This document shows positions 39,874 through 51,935 of a stretch of 64,000 nucleotides of DNA, piece after piece; position 1 is the stretch's first letter; each line of letters begins with the position of its first letter. The stretch spans positions 1 through 64,000 of the forward strand of contig NZ_MDFM01000009.1 in the NCBI RefSeq assembly GCF_002939985.1. The letters are read 5' to 3'. The stretch is from Xanthomonas hortorum pv. cynarae. GTDB taxonomy: Bacteria; Pseudomonadota; Gammaproteobacteria; Xanthomonadales; Xanthomonadaceae. A model generated the notes under the pieces. It saw nothing but the letters and a program-made list of their open reading frames with translations, did no database searches and was not told the origin of the DNA. The position numbers were made by a program, and so were the translations under genes.

Positions 39874-42048
39874 TCAACGCCAGAAATGCATCAGTACCGC
39901 CAACAAGGCGATCAAACCGATGATCATTGCGAAGGCGTAGTGATAGAGGAAACCGGATTGCGTGCGACGCAGCAGATTTGCAGCCAGGTCGATCAGTCGG
40001 GCAGAACCATTGACGACGACACCGTCGACCACATGGGTATCGATGGCACGTGACGCCTTGCCAAGGACCACGCCGCCACCGGCGAAGCCATTGATCCAGA
40101 GCTTGTCGAAACCGTACTTGTTTTCCAGCAGCCACACGACCGGCGCGAACGCCTTGCGCGACTTGGTGGCCAGCTCCGGCTTCCAGAGATAGAACAGCGC
40201 GGCCAGCAACAGACCGGCAACGGTCAGGAAGAACGGCGCAGCCATCATGCCGTGCAGCGCGAAGGCCACCGGACCATGGAACTCTTCGGCCAGTGCACCG
40301 ACGGTGTCGCGTGCCGGATCGTAGAAATCGACGATGCCGGTGAAGAACGAGACCGCCTGCCCCTTGATGGCATGCGCCGCGTGGTGACCTTGCCAATCGG
40401 TGCCGAACAACATGGGGCCGATGGTGTAGAAGCCGATCGCCACCGAAGGGATCGCCAGCAGGATCAGCGGTAGCGTCACCACCCACTTGGATTCGTGCGG
40501 CTCATGGGCACCGTGATGGCCATGACCGTGGTCATCGTGGCTATGCGTATCGTGTGCATGGGCGTCGTGCGCATGACTATCGTGCGCGTGGACCTGCGCC
40601 TCGGCATCGGTGTGTGCGCTGTCGTGGTGTGCATGGGCATCATGCGCATGCGCGTCGCGGAAGCGCTCCTTGCCGTGGAAGGTCAGGAACAGCAGGCGGA
40701 AGCTGTAGAAGCTGGTCACCAGCACGCCGCCGAGCACCGCCCAGTAGCCATAGGTCGCGATCCAGCTATGCGACTCGTGGGCATGATGCGCAGCTGCCTC
40801 GATGATGGTGTCCTTCGAGTAAAAGCCGGAGAAGAACGGCGTACCGACCAGTGCCAGCGTACCGATCACGCTGGTCCAGTAGGTCACCTTCATGTACTTG
40901 CGCAGGCCGCCCATCTTGCGCATGTCCTGCTCGTGGTGCATGCCGATGATGACCGAGCCGGCTGCCAGGAACAGCAGCGCCTTGAAGAAGGCATGCGTCA
41001 TCAGATGGAACACGGCCGCCGAGTAGGCAGACACGCCCAGCGCCACGGTCATGTAGCCGAGCTGGGACAGCGTGGAATACGCAACCACGCGCTTGATGTC
41101 GTTCTGCACGATGCCGATCAGGCCGGTGAAGAAGGCCGTGGTCGCACCGATGAACAGGATGAAGTTCAGCGCGGTTTCCGACAGCTCGAACAGCGGCGAC
41201 ATGCGCGCGACCATGAAGATGCCGGCGGTCACCATCGTCGCGGCGTGGATCAGTGCCGAAATCGGCGTCGGTCCTTCCATCGAGTCCGGCAGCCACACGT
41301 GCAGCGGCACCTGCGCCGACTTGCCCATCGCACCGATGAACAGGCAGATGCAGATCAGCGTCATCACGCTCCACTCGTGGCCCGCGAACAGCTGCACCTT
41401 GGCACCGGCCATGGTGGTCGCGTTGGCAAACACGGTGGAGTAGTCCAGCGAACCGAACCACAGCAGCACGCCGGCAATGCCGAGAATGAAACCGAAGTCG
41501 CCGACGCGATTGACCAGGAACGCCTTCATGTTGGCAAACACCGCAGTCGGGCGCTTGAACCAGAAACCGATCAGCAGATACGACACCAGGCCCACCGCTT
41601 CCCAGCCGAAGAACAGCTGCAGGAAGTTGTTGCTCATCACCAGCGTCAGCATGGAGAAGGTGAACAACGAGATGTAGCTGAAGAAGCGCTGGTAACCCGG
41701 GTCTTCTTCCATGTAGCCGATGGTGTAGATGTGCACCAGCAGCGAAACGAAGGTCACCACCACCATCATCATCGCGGTCAGGCGATCGACCATGAAGCCG
41801 ACATGCGCCGAGTAGTTACCGACGTCGAAGAAGGTGTACAGGTTCTGGTTGAACGGGCTGGCGCCCTGCTCCACCAGTTGATACAGCGTCAGGCACGACA
41901 GCACGCAGCTGACCGCCACGCCCAGGATGGTGACGTATTGCGCGCCCTTGCGCCCTACCTGGCGACCGAACAGGCCGGCGATGATGCTGCCGACCAGCGG
42001 TGCAAGCACCACTGCGATCAACAGACTCTTGGAGAGAGTGATTTCCAT
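39874..42048 (-). CDS. nuoL: NADH-quinone oxidoreductase subunit L with a His-rich loop
   Basis: A 724-residue distal antiporter-like subunit, longer than E. coli NuoL (about 613). Conserved pieces: FGWEAVGLVSYLLIGFW, VPLHVWLPDSMEGPTPISALIHAA and KRVVAYSTLSQLGYM. The lateral helix region lies near the C-terminus. A striking insertion at about residues 463-520 alternates His with Ala and Asp (HAHDAHAHH..., HDDHGHGHH) and holds about 20 His in about 56 residues. It is predicted to be a loop between transmembrane segments. Confidence 0.96.
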   Translation of the reverse strand: MEITLSKSLLIAVVLAPLVGSIIAGLFGRQVGRKGAQYVTILGVAVSCVLSCLTLYQLVEQGASPFNQNLYTFFDVGNYSAHVGFMVDRLTAMMMVVVTFVSLLVHIYTIGYMEEDPGYQRFFSYISLFTFSMLTLVMSNNFLQLFFGWEAVGLVSYLLIGFWFKRPTAVFANMKAFLVNRVGDFGFILGIAGVLLWFGSLDYSTVFANATTMAGAKVQLFAGHEWSVMTLICICLFIGAMGKSAQVPLHVWLPDSMEGPTPISALIHAATMVTAGIFMVARMSPLFELSETALNFILFIGATTAFFTGLIGIVQNDIKRVVAYSTLSQLGYMTVALGVSAYSAAVFHLMTHAFFKALLFLAAGSVIIGMHHEQDMRKMGGLRKYMKVTYWTSVIGTLALVGTPFFSGFYSKDTIIEAAAHHAHESHSWIATYGYWAVLGGVLVTSFYSFRLLFLTFHGKERFRDAHAHDAHAHHDSAHTDAEAQVHAHDSHAHDAHAHDTHSHDDHGHGHHGAHEPHESKWVVTLPLILLAIPSVAIGFYTIGPMLFGTDWQGHHAAHAIKGQAVSFFTGIVDFYDPARDTVGALAEEFHGPVAFALHGMMAAPFFLTVAGLLLAALFYLWKPELATKSRKAFAPVVWLLENKYGFDKLWINGFAGGGVVLGKASRAIDTHVVDGVVVNGSARLIDLAANLLRRTQSGFLYHYAFAMIIGLIALLAVLMHFWR

Positions 42049-42055
42049 CTACAGG

Positions 42056-42361
42056 TCAGCCCTTCAACGTATCGACTTCGGCCACATTGATCGTGCGGCG
42101 CGTGCGGAACAGAGTCACCAGAATCGCAAGGCCGATCGCAGCCTCCGCGGCGGCAACGGTCAGGATGAAGAACACGAACAACTGGCCTGCGGGATCGCCG
42201 AGCTCGCGCGAGAACGCAATGAAGTTGACGTTGACCGACAACAGCATCAACTCGATCGACATCAGCAACACGATGACGTTCTTGCGATTGAGGAAGATGC
42301 CGGCCAGCGAGATGCAGAACAGCACCGCGCCCAGTCCAAGCAGGTGGCCCAAGGTAATCAA
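42056..42361 (-). CDS. nuoK: NADH-quinone oxidoreductase subunit K
   Basis: A 101-residue, three-span subunit: [21 protein letters not shown], then [16 protein letters not shown] carrying a buried Glu, and [17 protein letters not shown] carrying the second conserved Glu. These acidic residues lie on the central hydrophilic axis of complex I. ATGA overlap with nuoJ. Confidence 0.97.
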   Translation of the reverse strand: MITLGHLLGLGAVLFCISLAGIFLNRKNVIVLLMSIELMLLSVNVNFIAFSRELGDPAGQLFVFFILTVAAAEAAIGLAILVTLFRTRRTINVAEVDTLKG

Positions 42362-43017
42362 GACTTCGCCTCCTGTCCGTCGGCCGCATCGAGCTTCGGC
42401 GCGACCTGTACCGGCTTTTCAACCGCCATTTTGACCATGCGCAGGCGATCACCCGCCTTCACCCGCGATTGATCACCCGCGTTCTGCAGCTTGATGCCGG
42501 TGCGCTTGCGCAAGGTCAGCATCACGGCGGCCACCACCGCCACGGTCAGGATCACCGCGGCAAATTCGAACGGCAGCAGGAACTCGGTGTACAGGCTCCT
42601 GGCCAACCAGGTCAGGTTCGACACGTCGGCCGCCTGCGCGGCAGCGTTGTCTGCCGGGAACGGCGTGGCGCTACGTGCCTTGACGCCGATCAGGGTGACC
42701 ATCTGCGCAAACATGGCGACCGCCACGATGACGCCGACCGGCATGTACTTGACCCAACCCTCGCGCAGGCGGCTGGTGTCGATGTCCAGCATCATCACCA
42801 CGAACAGGAACAGCACCATCACCGCGCCGACGTAGACCAGCACCAGCGTCACGCCAAGGAACTCGGCGCCGACCAGCAACCAGATGCACGCCATCGAGAA
42901 GAAGGTGAGGATCAGGCACAACACGGCGTACACCGGATTGCGCACGCTGATCACCGCACCCGCAGAGACGACCGCGACGGCGGAGAACGCGTAGAAAGCA
43001 ATTTTGACCCAGTCCAT
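42358..43017 (-). CDS. nuoJ: NADH-quinone oxidoreductase subunit J
   Basis: A 219-residue, five-span subunit. Two adjacent ATGs occur (43020, 43017); GAGG spacing favours 43017 ([20 protein letters not shown]). Conserved part: [31 protein letters not shown]. The C-terminal soluble tail ([15 protein letters not shown]) is longer than in E. coli. Located between nuoI and nuoK. Confidence 0.95.
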   Translation of the reverse strand: MDWVKIAFYAFSAVAVVSAGAVISVRNPVYAVLCLILTFFSMACIWLLVGAEFLGVTLVLVYVGAVMVLFLFVVMMLDIDTSRLREGWVKYMPVGVIVAVAMFAQMVTLIGVKARSATPFPADNAAAQAADVSNLTWLARSLYTEFLLPFEFAAVILTVAVVAAVMLTLRKRTGIKLQNAGDQSRVKAGDRLRMVKMAVEKPVQVAPKLDAADGQEAKS

Positions 43018-43024
43018 CATGACC

Positions 43025-43513
43025 TCAACGGAAGGCGGCATCGGCAGCGCGACGCTCGGCGATCTCGGTTTCGAACCGGTCTCCGATCGCCAGCAGCTGC
43101 GGCTTGTTAAGAATATTTTCGCCGCGCTTCTCGAAGTGATACTCGAGGAGGTGCGTCTCGACGATCGAATCCACCGGGCAGCTTTCTTCGCAGAAGCCGC
43201 AGAAGATGCACTTGAACAGATCGATGTCGTAGCGGGTAGTACGACGCGAACCGTCCTCGCGCTTGGCCGAGTCGATGGTGATCGCCAGCGCCGGGCACAC
43301 CGCTTCGCACAGCTTGCAGGCGATGCAACGCTCTTCGCCGTTGGGATAACGGCGTAGCGCATGCACGCCACGGAAGCGCGGCGACTGCGGGAACTTCTCC
43401 ATCGGATACAGCACGGTGTACTTAGGCTTGAACGTGTATTTCAACGTCAGCCACAAGCCTCCGAGCAGTTCGAGCAGCAGCAAGCTTTTGAAGTAATGGG
43501 TGATCTTGTTCAT
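43025..43513 (-). CDS. nuoI: NADH-quinone oxidoreductase subunit I
   Basis: A 162-residue ferredoxin-like subunit with two [4Fe-4S] motifs: [12 protein letters not shown] and [12 protein letters not shown], which bind clusters N6a and N6b. They pass electrons from NuoG towards NuoB. A TTG sits one codon earlier; the ATG at 43513 is preferred. Confidence 0.97.
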   Translation of the reverse strand: MNKITHYFKSLLLLELLGGLWLTLKYTFKPKYTVLYPMEKFPQSPRFRGVHALRRYPNGEERCIACKLCEAVCPALAITIDSAKREDGSRRTTRYDIDLFKCIFCGFCEESCPVDSIVETHLLEYHFEKRGENILNKPQLLAIGDRFETEIAERRAADAAFR

Positions 43514-43516
43514 CAA

Positions 43517-44611
43517 TTACACGCCCTTCTGGATCACGCCGTAAAACACCATCAACGCCGTTACTGCGATCCACACGATCGTCAGCGGAATGAACACCTT
43601 CCAGCCAAGACGCATGATCTGGTCATAGCGGTAGCGCGGGAAGCTGGCACGGAACCAGATGTAGGCGCTGGCGAAGAAGAACACCTTCATCAACAGCCAC
43701 GGCCAACCGCCCTTCCACAGCCAATCGATCCACGGCGAGATATCCGGATTGCCCCAAGCCTGCGGCCATGGGCTCAACCAACCGCCAAGGAAGAAGATCG
43801 AGATCAGGAAGCTGACCAGGATCATGTTGGCGTATTCGGCCAGGAAGAACAGCGCGAACGCACCGCCCGAGTACTCCACCATGTGGCCGGCAACGATTTC
43901 CGATTCGCCTTCCACCACGTCGAACGGCGCGCGATTGGTTTCGGCGACGCCGGACACCCAGTACACGATGAACAACGGAAACAGCGGGATCAGGAACCAA
44001 TCGCCTAAGCCCGAGCTACCGCCCTGCGCAAACACGATCTGACTCAGGTTGACGCTGCCCGACGCGATCATCACGCCGACCAGCGCAAAGCCCATCGCGA
44101 TTTCGTAGCTGACTACCTGCGCGGCCGAGCGCATCGCACCCAGAAACGCATATTTGGAGTTGGAGGCCCAACCGGCCAGGATGATGCCGTACACGCCCAG
44201 CGAGGTCATCGCCAGCAGATAGAGCAAGCCGACGTTGGCGTTGGACAGCACCAGTTGCGCATCGAACGGCACCACCGACCAGGCCGCGAAGGCCGGCGCC
44301 AGCGTCAGTAGCGGCGCGATGATGAACATCGCCTTGTGCGCGCTGCTCGGCTGCACGATCTCCTTGAACAGGAGTTTGAACACGTCGGCGAAGGCCTGAA
44401 AGATGCCCATGCCCACGTACATCGGCCCGTGGCGTACGTGCATCCAACCAATCAGCTTGCGCTCCCAGACCACAAAGAACGCCACCGCCACGATTACCGG
44501 CACCGCGATCAGCAGGATCTTCAGCACGGTCCACAACACCACGCCGCCATCGCCCAGGCCGACGAACCACTGGTGCAAAGGATTGACCAGATTCAACAGC
44601 AATTCGTTCAT
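43517..44611 (-). CDS. nuoH: NADH-quinone oxidoreductase subunit H
   Basis: A 364-residue, eight-span subunit forming part of the quinone chamber. It shows [29 protein letters not shown] in short conserved pieces ([23 protein letters not shown]), then [19 protein letters not shown] and [15 protein letters not shown]. The start at 44611 overlaps the nuoG stop (ATGA). Confidence 0.97.
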   Translation of the reverse strand: MNELLLNLVNPLHQWFVGLGDGGVVLWTVLKILLIAVPVIVAVAFFVVWERKLIGWMHVRHGPMYVGMGIFQAFADVFKLLFKEIVQPSSAHKAMFIIAPLLTLAPAFAAWSVVPFDAQLVLSNANVGLLYLLAMTSLGVYGIILAGWASNSKYAFLGAMRSAAQVVSYEIAMGFALVGVMIASGSVNLSQIVFAQGGSSGLGDWFLIPLFPLFIVYWVSGVAETNRAPFDVVEGESEIVAGHMVEYSGGAFALFFLAEYANMILVSFLISIFFLGGWLSPWPQAWGNPDISPWIDWLWKGGWPWLLMKVFFFASAYIWFRASFPRYRYDQIMRLGWKVFIPLTIVWIAVTALMVFYGVIQKGV

Positions 44612-46842
44612 GCAGCCACCACCGTTACCCGACCGGCACCAAGCGGCGCAGTTGCGCCATGGCCGGATTCGATCCACACCGTCCCCGATGCGACGCGCTT
44701 GTCCAGTACCACCGGCAGCGTAGCCTTACCGGCATCGGTGCCAACCTTGACCATCTGACCTGCGCCAATCTGCAACTGCGCTGCCTGCTCTGGATGCATC
44801 ACTACACACGGCGCGATGTTGAGCGGATGCGACTGCAGTGCAGCGGCACGGCGTACCACTGCGTCGGTGCGATAGATCGCAGCGGTCGCGGCCACTTCCA
44901 GCCCCTCGCTCGCAGCCACTGGCTGTGCGGAGGTTGCAGGCGTCACGCTACGGTTCTGCATGCCGGCACGCAGGCCGACCAGATCGATGAATTCGAAACC
45001 GGCCAGACCCAGCTCGCCACCAAGTGCGCGCAATACGCGCCAACCTTCGCGCGCTTCCACCGGCAAGCGGCCGGCGGCACGTGCAGTCTGCACGCGACCA
45101 TCGAGATTGGTCAGCGAGGCATCGATTTCCGGCAAGGCGCCGATCGGCAGAATCACATCGGCCACATCGCGCGTGGAAGCGCAGGCGAACTGGCTGAAGG
45201 CGACCACTTTGGCACCGGCCAGCGCGCTGCGGGCAGCGGCGGCATCGGCAAAATCCAGACCCGGCTCGATGCCATACAACACATACGCCTGACGCGGCTG
45301 CGCCAGCATGCCGGCAACATCGCGTGCGCTCGGCAATACACCTTGCGAGACCAAACCGACAGCATTGGCGCCCTGCGGAATACGGCACAGCGAAGCGCCA
45401 GTTGCAGTAGCGAAGTCACGTGCGGCAGCACGCAATGCGGCAGCCTGCGGATGATTTTCGGCCAATGCGCCGACCACGATCACGGCGCGTGTGGCGCCCT
45501 TGACCGCATCGCGCAATGCCGCATCGTCCAGCGCACCAGCCAGCTGCGACGGCGCAACGACCGTACGGCTTGCCTGGGTAAAGGCAAAATCGAAATCGAC
45601 CGGGTTGACCGAATGGATCTTGGTCCCGTTCTGGATGTTGGCCTTGCGCAGACGCGCATGCAGCAGCGGCAGTTCGTGACGCACGTTGGTGCCGAACAGC
45701 ACCACCACATCGGCCTGCTCGATCTCGGCCAACGGCGTGGCAAACGCTTCGGCAACCGCAGCATCGGAGAAATCGCGATTGAGCAAACGGTGATCCAGAT
45801 TGCCGCTGCCCAGGCCTTCGGCCAGACGGGCCAGCAGCGCGCCTTCCTCGTTGGAGGTGGACGGATGCACCAGCACGCCGAGCTGATCTCCAGCGTTGTC
45901 ACGCAGGATTTGCGTGGCGGCAGCCAGCCCTTCGGCCCAGCTCACCTCGGTCCACTCACCGTTGACCTTCTTCAGCGGCTTGACCGCACGGTCTTCCGAG
46001 TACAGGCCCTGATGCGAATAACGATCGCGATCGGACAGCCAGCACTCGTTGACCGCCTCGTTCTCGCGCGGCACGGTACGCAGCACTTCGCCGCGACGCA
46101 CGTGCAGGAACAGGTTCGAGCCCATCGCATCGTGATAGCCGAGCGATTCGCGCGCCATCAGCTCCCACGGGCGGGCACGGAACTGGAACACCTTGTTGGT
46201 CAGCGCGCCGACCGGGCACACGTCGATGACATTGCCGGAAATTTCGGTGGTCAGCGGCTTGCCGTCGTAGGTGCCGATCTGCAGGTTTTCACCGCGATAC
46301 ATGCCACCCAACTCGTAGGTGCCGGCGATGTCTGCGGTGAAGCGCACGCAACGGGTGCACTGGATGCAGCGGGTCATCTCGGTGGCGACCAGCGGACCGA
46401 TGTCCTCGTCGGGCACCACGCGCTTGCGCTCGTTGAAGCGGCTGACCGAACGGCCATAACCGAGCGAAACGTCCTGCAACTCGCACTCGCCGCCCTGATC
46501 GCAGATCGGACAGTCCAGCGGGTGATTGATCAGCAAGAATTCCATCACGCTGCGCTGGTACTTCAGCGCCTTTTCGCTACGCGTGGTGACCTTCATGCCG
46601 TCCATCACCGGCGTGGCGCAGGCAGGCGACGGCTTCGGGGATTTTTCGACGTCCACCAGGCACATGCGGCAGTTGGCCGCGATCGGCAGCTTCTCGTGGT
46701 AGCAGAAGCGCGGGATCGGGATGCCGGCCTTGTCGGCCGCCTGGATGATCATCGAACCCTTCGGCACCACCAGACTCTGCCCGTCGATTTCGACGGTGAC
46801 ATGGTCCGGTGGCACGTTCGGGTTCACTGGTTGGGCGCTCAT
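44608..46842 (-). CDS. nuoG: NADH-quinone oxidoreductase subunit G
   Basis: A 744-residue subunit of the molybdopterin-oxidoreductase fold. The [2Fe-2S] site is [15 protein letters not shown], the His-coordinated cluster [14 protein letters not shown], and the next [4Fe-4S] CIQCTRC...CP. I do not see the extra N7 CxxC set of E. coli. The ATG at 46842 overlaps the nuoF stop. The C-terminal half is more variable than in other subunits. Confidence 0.96.
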   Translation of the reverse strand: MSAQPVNPNVPPDHVTVEIDGQSLVVPKGSMIIQAADKAGIPIPRFCYHEKLPIAANCRMCLVDVEKSPKPSPACATPVMDGMKVTTRSEKALKYQRSVMEFLLINHPLDCPICDQGGECELQDVSLGYGRSVSRFNERKRVVPDEDIGPLVATEMTRCIQCTRCVRFTADIAGTYELGGMYRGENLQIGTYDGKPLTTEISGNVIDVCPVGALTNKVFQFRARPWELMARESLGYHDAMGSNLFLHVRRGEVLRTVPRENEAVNECWLSDRDRYSHQGLYSEDRAVKPLKKVNGEWTEVSWAEGLAAATQILRDNAGDQLGVLVHPSTSNEEGALLARLAEGLGSGNLDHRLLNRDFSDAAVAEAFATPLAEIEQADVVVLFGTNVRHELPLLHARLRKANIQNGTKIHSVNPVDFDFAFTQASRTVVAPSQLAGALDDAALRDAVKGATRAVIVVGALAENHPQAAALRAAARDFATATGASLCRIPQGANAVGLVSQGVLPSARDVAGMLAQPRQAYVLYGIEPGLDFADAAAARSALAGAKVVAFSQFACASTRDVADVILPIGALPEIDASLTNLDGRVQTARAAGRLPVEAREGWRVLRALGGELGLAGFEFIDLVGLRAGMQNRSVTPATSAQPVAASEGLEVAATAAIYRTDAVVRRAAALQSHPLNIAPCVVMHPEQAAQLQIGAGQMVKVGTDAGKATLPVVLDKRVASGTVWIESGHGATAPLGAGRVTVVAA

Positions 46843-48173
46843 GCGGCCACTCCGACGTGCGTGTCGACGATCGAACGACCGTTGACGATGTAGTACTCGA
46901 ACTCGTCCCAGAACTGGCGCAGGAAGCCTTGAATCGGCCACGCCGCGGCTTCGCCGAACGCACAGATGGTGTGCCCTTCGATCTGGCCGGCAACGGTGCG
47001 CAACTGGTGCAGGTCTTCCATCGTGGCCTTGCCGGCGACGATGCGCTCGAGCACGCGGTGCATCCAGCCGGTTCCTTCACGGCACGGGGTGCACTGACCG
47101 CAGGATTCCTTGTGGAAGAACTGCGAGATGCGGCAGGCAAAACGCACGCAGCAGACACTGTCGTCCAACACCACGATCGCGCCCGAACCCAACCCGGTAC
47201 CCAATGCACGCAAGGTGTCGTAATCCATCTGCAGACCAGCGACCTGGTCGGCCTTCAGCACCGGCATCGACACGCCGCCGGGAACAACACCCTTGAGGGT
47301 GCGACCCGGACGCAGGCCACCGGCCATTTCCAGCAGTTCGTCGAAGGTGGTGCCGAGCGGCACTTCGAAATTGCCGCCCTTTTGCACGCAGCCGGACACC
47401 GAGAAGATCTTCGGGCCGCCGTTCTTGGTCTTGCTCAACCCCAGAAACCATTCCGGGCCGTTGCGAATGATCGCCGGCACCGACGCATAGGTCTCGGTGT
47501 TGTTGATGGTGGTCGGCTTGCCGTACAGGCCGAAGTTCGCCGGGAACGGCGGCTTGTAGCGCGGCTGGCCCTTCTTGCCTTCCAGCGATTCCATCAGCGC
47601 GGTTTCTTCGCCGCAGATGTAGGCGCCGGCACCCAGCGCACCGTAGATGTCGATATCCACGCCGCTGCCGAGAATGTTCTTGCCCAGCCAGCCGTTGGCA
47701 TAGGCATCGGCCAGCGCCAGCTCGAAGTTTTCGAACGGCTCGTGGTGGAACTCGCCACGCAGGTAGTTGTAGCCCACGGTCGAACCGGTGGCGTAGCAGG
47801 CGATCGCCATGCCCTCCACCACCGAATGCGGGTTGTAACGCAGGATGTCGCGGTCCTTGCAGGTGCCCGGCTCGGATTCGTCCGAGTTGCACAGGATGTA
47901 CTTCTGCATCGTGCCCTTGGGCATGAACGACCACTTCAAACCAGTCGGAAAGCCCGCGCCACCGCGACCGCGCAGGTTGGACGCCTTGACCATCTCGATG
48001 ACATCGGCCGGCGCGATCTTCTCTTCGAGGATCTTGCGCAGCGCGGCGTAGCCACCGGTTTTCAGATAGCTTTCGTACGACCACGGGGTGTCGTAGTGCA
48101 GCGTCGTATAGACGACCTGATGCGGCAACGGCGCCGGACCGACCGGGCCTGAGGGTGCGTGATGATGTGCCAT
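46839..48173 (-). CDS. nuoF: NADH-quinone oxidoreductase subunit F
   Basis: A 444-residue NADH- and FMN-binding subunit. The nucleotide loop is [15 protein letters not shown] (about residue 68). Then come [14 protein letters not shown] (FMN site), [15 protein letters not shown] and the [4Fe-4S] motif [11 protein letters not shown] near the C-terminus. It follows nuoE by three bases. Confidence 0.97.
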   Translation of the reverse strand: MAHHHAPSGPVGPAPLPHQVVYTTLHYDTPWSYESYLKTGGYAALRKILEEKIAPADVIEMVKASNLRGRGGAGFPTGLKWSFMPKGTMQKYILCNSDESEPGTCKDRDILRYNPHSVVEGMAIACYATGSTVGYNYLRGEFHHEPFENFELALADAYANGWLGKNILGSGVDIDIYGALGAGAYICGEETALMESLEGKKGQPRYKPPFPANFGLYGKPTTINNTETYASVPAIIRNGPEWFLGLSKTKNGGPKIFSVSGCVQKGGNFEVPLGTTFDELLEMAGGLRPGRTLKGVVPGGVSMPVLKADQVAGLQMDYDTLRALGTGLGSGAIVVLDDSVCCVRFACRISQFFHKESCGQCTPCREGTGWMHRVLERIVAGKATMEDLHQLRTVAGQIEGHTICAFGEAAAWPIQGFLRQFWDEFEYYIVNGRSIVDTHVGVAA

Positions 48174-48176
48174 GTC

Positions 48177-48704
48177 TTACTCCAGCCCGTCCAGCAGCGC
48201 GTCGACCTTCTCTTTCGTCAGGTGCTCGTGGTAATGGCCATTGATGACCATCATCGGCGCTGCAGAGCAGGCCGCCAGGCACTCTTCTTCGCGCTTGAGG
48301 TAGACCCGGCCATCGGCCGTCGACTGCCCCAGCTTGCAACCCAGTTTCTTCTCGGCGTGCGCCAGCAGATCCTCGGCGCCGTTGAGCCAGCAGCTGATGT
48401 TGGTGCAGAACGCCACGTTGTGGCGGCCGACCTTTTCAGTCTCGAACATCGAGTAGAAGCTGGCGACCTCGTAGGCCCACACCGGCGGCAGTTCCAGATA
48501 CTTGGCCACGCCGACGATCAACTCATCGGTGAGCCAGCCCTGGTTCTGCTCTTGCGCAGCATGCAGGCCCTGCAGCACCGCCGAACGCTTACGGTCGGGC
48601 GGAAACTTGCTCAACCAATGATCGATGTGCGCGCGCGTTTTCTCGCTCAGCACTACCTGCGGATCGACGTCGCGCGCCGCTTCGAAATTACCCGTCGCCT
48701 TCAT
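48177..48704 (-). CDS. nuoE: NADH-quinone oxidoreductase subunit E
   Basis: A 175-residue thioredoxin-fold subunit with the [2Fe-2S] cluster N1a: CTNISC and ECLAAC supply the four Cys. It forms the NADH module with NuoF and NuoG. Its start overlaps the nuoD stop by four bases. Confidence 0.96.
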   Translation of the reverse strand: MKATGNFEAARDVDPQVVLSEKTRAHIDHWLSKFPPDRKRSAVLQGLHAAQEQNQGWLTDELIVGVAKYLELPPVWAYEVASFYSMFETEKVGRHNVAFCTNISCWLNGAEDLLAHAEKKLGCKLGQSTADGRVYLKREEECLAACSAAPMMVINGHYHEHLTKEKVDALLDGLE

Positions 48705-50008
48705 CGGTCAACCTCACCGAAAACCAAATCGTAAGTGCCGATCATCGCCACGACGTCGGCCAGCAAATAGCCACGCACCACCGCGTCCATCGAGGACAGA
48801 TGCGCAAAGCCCGGCGCGCGCAGATGCAGGCGGAACGGCTTGTTGGCGCCATCGGACATCAGGTAGCAGCCGAACTCGCCCTTGGGTGCTTCGACGGCGC
48901 AATACGTCTCGCCGGCCGGCACGCAATAGCCTTCACTGAACAGCTTGAAGTGATGGATCAGCGCTTCCATGTCGTCCTTCATGCCTTCGCGGCTTGGCGG
49001 AGCGACCTTGAAATTGGTGACCATGACCGGGCCTGGATTGGCCTTCAGCCAGGTCACGCACTGCTTGATGATGCGGTTGGATTCGCGCATCTCGGCAACA
49101 CGGACCAGATAGCGGTCGTAGCAGTCGCCGTTGGTGCCGACCGGGATATCGAAATCCACCGCGTCGTACTTGGCATACGGCTGCTTCTTGCGCAGATCCC
49201 ACTCGATACCGGAGCCACGCAGCATCGGGCCGGTCATGCCCCAGGCACGGGCCAACTCCGGGCTGATGATGCCGACATCGACGGTGCGCTGCTTCCAGAT
49301 ACGGTTATCGGTCAGCAGCGTTTCGTACTCGTCCACGCGCGACGGGAAGGTATTGGTGAAGTCCTCGAGGAAATCCAGCATCGAGCCTTCGCGCGCGGCA
49401 TTGAGCTTCTTCAGCGCCCCGCCCTTGTGCCAACGCGATTCCTTGTACTTGGGCATGCGATCGGGCAGATCGCGATACACGCCACCGGGGCGATAGTAGG
49501 CAGCGTGCATGCGCGCGCCACTGACCGCCTCGTAAACGTCCATCAACTCTTCGCGCTCGCGGAACGCATACAGCATCACCGCCATCGCACCCAGGTCGAG
49601 GGCGTTGGAGCCGAGCCACATCAGGTGGTTCTTGATGCGGGTGATTTCATCGAACATTGTGCGGATGTACTGCGCACGTTCGGGCGCTTCGATTCCCATC
49701 AAGGACTCGATCGCGCGCACGTAGGCATGCTCGTTGCACATCATCGACACGTAATCCAGACGATCCATGTACGGAACCGACTGGTTGAACGGTTTGGACT
49801 CGGCCAGCTTCTCGGTGCCACGGTGCAGCAGGCCGATATGCGGATCGGCACGCACCACGGTTTCGCCGTCCATTTCCAGGATCAAGCGCAACACGCCGTG
49901 CGCCGCAGGATGCTGCGGGCCGAAGTTCATCGTGTAATTGCGGATTTCCTGCTTGCTTTCGACAGGATTGCTAGCGAAGGCGGCAGTCGCCTGGTGGAAC
50001 TCACTCAC
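48701..50008 (-). CDS. nuoD: NADH-quinone oxidoreductase subunit D
   Basis: A 435-residue 49-kDa-type subunit: [22 protein letters not shown] (the quinone-site His-x-x-x-His), then [19 protein letters not shown] and the C-terminal [12 protein letters not shown]. It is separate from nuoC, unlike the fused E. coli nuoCD. Confidence 0.97.
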   Translation of the reverse strand: MSEFHQATAAFASNPVESKQEIRNYTMNFGPQHPAAHGVLRLILEMDGETVVRADPHIGLLHRGTEKLAESKPFNQSVPYMDRLDYVSMMCNEHAYVRAIESLMGIEAPERAQYIRTMFDEITRIKNHLMWLGSNALDLGAMAVMLYAFREREELMDVYEAVSGARMHAAYYRPGGVYRDLPDRMPKYKESRWHKGGALKKLNAAREGSMLDFLEDFTNTFPSRVDEYETLLTDNRIWKQRTVDVGIISPELARAWGMTGPMLRGSGIEWDLRKKQPYAKYDAVDFDIPVGTNGDCYDRYLVRVAEMRESNRIIKQCVTWLKANPGPVMVTNFKVAPPSREGMKDDMEALIHHFKLFSEGYCVPAGETYCAVEAPKGEFGCYLMSDGANKPFRLHLRAPGFAHLSSMDAVVRGYLLADVVAMIGTYDLVFGEVDR

Positions 50009-50757
50009 TTGGCAGTCTCCGACTTGCCCACTTCACCGGCGGCAGTCTCATAACGGGCATCGTCGCGAATCACGCGCGGCACGCCGACACGTGGCTCGAC
50101 CGAGGTCACCGGCTCGTACACCACGCGCTTTTTCTCTTCGTCGTAACGCACTTCGACGTTGCCGATCAGCGGGAAATCCTTGCGGAACGGATGGCCGACG
50201 AATCCGTAGTCGGTCAGGATGCGACGCAGATCCGGGTGACCGTCGAACACGATGCCGAACAGGTCGAAGGCTTCGCGCTCGAACCAGTTCACGCCCGGCC
50301 AGATATCGGTCAACGAGGCCACCACCGGCACCTGCTCGTCCGGGGCGTAGCAACGCACGCGCAGACGCTGGTTGTGTTGGTAGGAAATCAGCTGGGCGAC
50401 GACCGCAAAACGCTGCTTGGGCATGTGCTGCGGGTGGGCGCCATCGGAGCTTTCCTGGCTGGGAAATTCACCCCAGGCGAAACGACCAACCGCCTTGCCT
50501 TCGACACCACGACTGAAACCCTGCGACGACACGTCCGCAGTATCCCACTCGTCGCTGCCATAGCCCAGGTGATCGACGCCGCACAGGTCGCTCAACTGCT
50601 CGAAACCGAGCTCGTCGCGCAAGACCAGACAGGTAGCGTGCCAATCGGCCGCAGCGACTTCCAGCGTCACTTCGCCGCGCGGCAAGGCGACGGCAATCTG
50701 CGCACCGGCGAAACGTGCCGCAAGTCGGTCAGTGAAGGAGGATGCTTGCTCTGCCAT
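50005..50757 (-). CDS. nuoC: NADH-quinone oxidoreductase subunit C
   Basis: A 250-residue 30-kDa-type subunit. It contains [52 protein letters not shown] in the conserved region, visible here as ADWFERE-like and RRILTDYGF motifs. Its start is 36 bases after the nuoB stop, and its stop overlaps nuoD. A 30-residue insertion around residues 75-105 ([20 protein letters not shown]) lengthens it. Confidence 0.95.
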   Translation of the reverse strand: MAEQASSFTDRLAARFAGAQIAVALPRGEVTLEVAAADWHATCLVLRDELGFEQLSDLCGVDHLGYGSDEWDTADVSSQGFSRGVEGKAVGRFAWGEFPSQESSDGAHPQHMPKQRFAVVAQLISYQHNQRLRVRCYAPDEQVPVVASLTDIWPGVNWFEREAFDLFGIVFDGHPDLRRILTDYGFVGHPFRKDFPLIGNVEVRYDEEKKRVVYEPVTSVEPRVGVPRVIRDDARYETAAGEVGKSETAK

Positions 50758-50793
50758 GGGGGCTTGGCTGCTCTCGGTAGAAGAAGACGGGTA

Positions 50794-51348
50794 TCAGCGC
50801 GCGATCGTCTGGGTACGCCAGATCTTCTTCTGCAGCTGCAAGATGCCGTAGACCAGCGCCTCGGCGGTCGGCGGGCAGCCCGGGACATAGATGTCCACCG
50901 GCACGATGCGATCGCAACCGCGCACCACCGAATACGAATAGTGATAGTAGCCGCCGCCGTTGGCGCAGCTGCCCATCGAGATGACCCACTTTGGATCCGG
51001 CATCTGGTCGTAGACCTTGCGCAGCGCCGGGGCCATCTTGTTGACCAGCGTGCCGGCCACGATCATTACGTCGGACTGGCGCGGCGACGGGCGAAACACC
51101 ACGCCGTAACGGTCCAGGTCAAGGCGCGCCGCACCGGCATGCATCATCTCGACTGCGCAGCAGGCCAGACCAAAGGTCATCGGCCACATCGAACCGGTAC
51201 GCGCCCAATTCAACAGCGCATCGACGCTGGTGGTCACGTAGCCCTTTTCGAGCAACGGGTTCTCGCCTTCCGGGCGCAGGATGTCGTCCAACCGACCTTC
51301 CGGCATCGGATTGGTCATCAGACGATCGAGGGTCTGAATCACTCCCAT
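50794..51348 (-). CDS. nuoB: NADH-quinone oxidoreductase subunit B
   Basis: A 184-residue subunit carrying the terminal [4Fe-4S] cluster N2 next to the quinone. Ligands: tandem Cys in [10 protein letters not shown], one in GSCANGGG and one in [11 protein letters not shown]. The start at 51348 lies just inside the end of nuoA (10-base overlap). Confidence 0.97.
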   Translation of the reverse strand: MGVIQTLDRLMTNPMPEGRLDDILRPEGENPLLEKGYVTTSVDALLNWARTGSMWPMTFGLACCAVEMMHAGAARLDLDRYGVVFRPSPRQSDVMIVAGTLVNKMAPALRKVYDQMPDPKWVISMGSCANGGGYYHYSYSVVRGCDRIVPVDIYVPGCPPTAEALVYGILQLQKKIWRTQTIAR

Positions 51349-51695
51349 TCCAACGCTCCCTTCTTCCAGACGTAGATAAAACCGAGGAACAACATGCCGA
51401 CGAACAGCCCCATGGTGACCAACGAACGTGCGCCGATCTCCATGAACACCTGCGTCCACGGCACGATGAAGATGATTTCCAGATCGAACACGATGAACTG
51501 GATCGCGATCAGGTAGTAGCGCACGTCGAACTTCATGCGCGCGTCCTCGAATGCCTCGAAGCCACACTCGTACGGCGAGAGCTTGCGTGCATCGGGGCTA
51601 CGCGGACCGAGGAACCGGCCGATCAACATCAATGTGATGCCGATACCGGTGGCGACGATCAGAAACAGCAGACTCGGCAAATATTCGGCCAGCAC
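51339..51695 (-). CDS. nuoA: NADH-quinone oxidoreductase subunit A
   Basis: A 118-residue, three-span subunit starting at GTG 51695 ([18 protein letters not shown]), with AGAGAGA upstream. Conserved [32 protein letters not shown] in pieces (YECGFE; FDVRYYL; FDLE). First gene of the nuo operon, about 100 bases after the tRNA-Leu gene. Confidence 0.95.
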   Translation of the reverse strand: MLAEYLPSLLFLIVATGIGITLMLIGRFLGPRSPDARKLSPYECGFEAFEDARMKFDVRYYLIAIQFIVFDLEIIFIVPWTQVFMEIGARSLVTMGLFVGMLFLGFIYVWKKGALEWE

Positions 51696-51801
51696 AGCGA
51701 TTCTCTCTTGCCTTTGCCCGCACGCGCCGCGTGCCGGCATGGGGTATAAGCAGGACCCGCGCGTGGTATCGCCACGATGCGTAGGAACTGCAGCCAAACA
51801 A

Positions 51802-51886
51802 TGGTGCCCAAGAGGGGACTCGAACCCCTACGACCTAAATCGCTACCACCTCAAGGTAGTGCGTCTACCAATTCCGCCACCTGGGC
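51802..51886 (-). tRNA. leuU: tRNA-Leu (GAG)
   Basis: An 85-nt class II tRNA on the minus strand. It has acceptor GCCCAGG/CTTGGGC, anticodon GAG in the loop CTTGAGG, a long variable arm, T-loop GGTTCGAGTCC, and an encoded CCA. The place between secG and nuoA parallels secG-leuU in E. coli. Probably co-transcribed with secG. Confidence 0.96.
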
Positions 51887-51935
51887 ATACGTTGCGCCGC
51901 TGGGCATCCCAGTGCGCAGCGTATTGTAACCGGCT

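Noticed and set aside
44659-46893. 744-residue frame opposite nuoG, and similar long frames opposite nuoM/N, infB, pnp and the GGDEF-EAL gene
   Set aside because: High-GC third positions create long antisense frames; the sense proteins are unmistakable.
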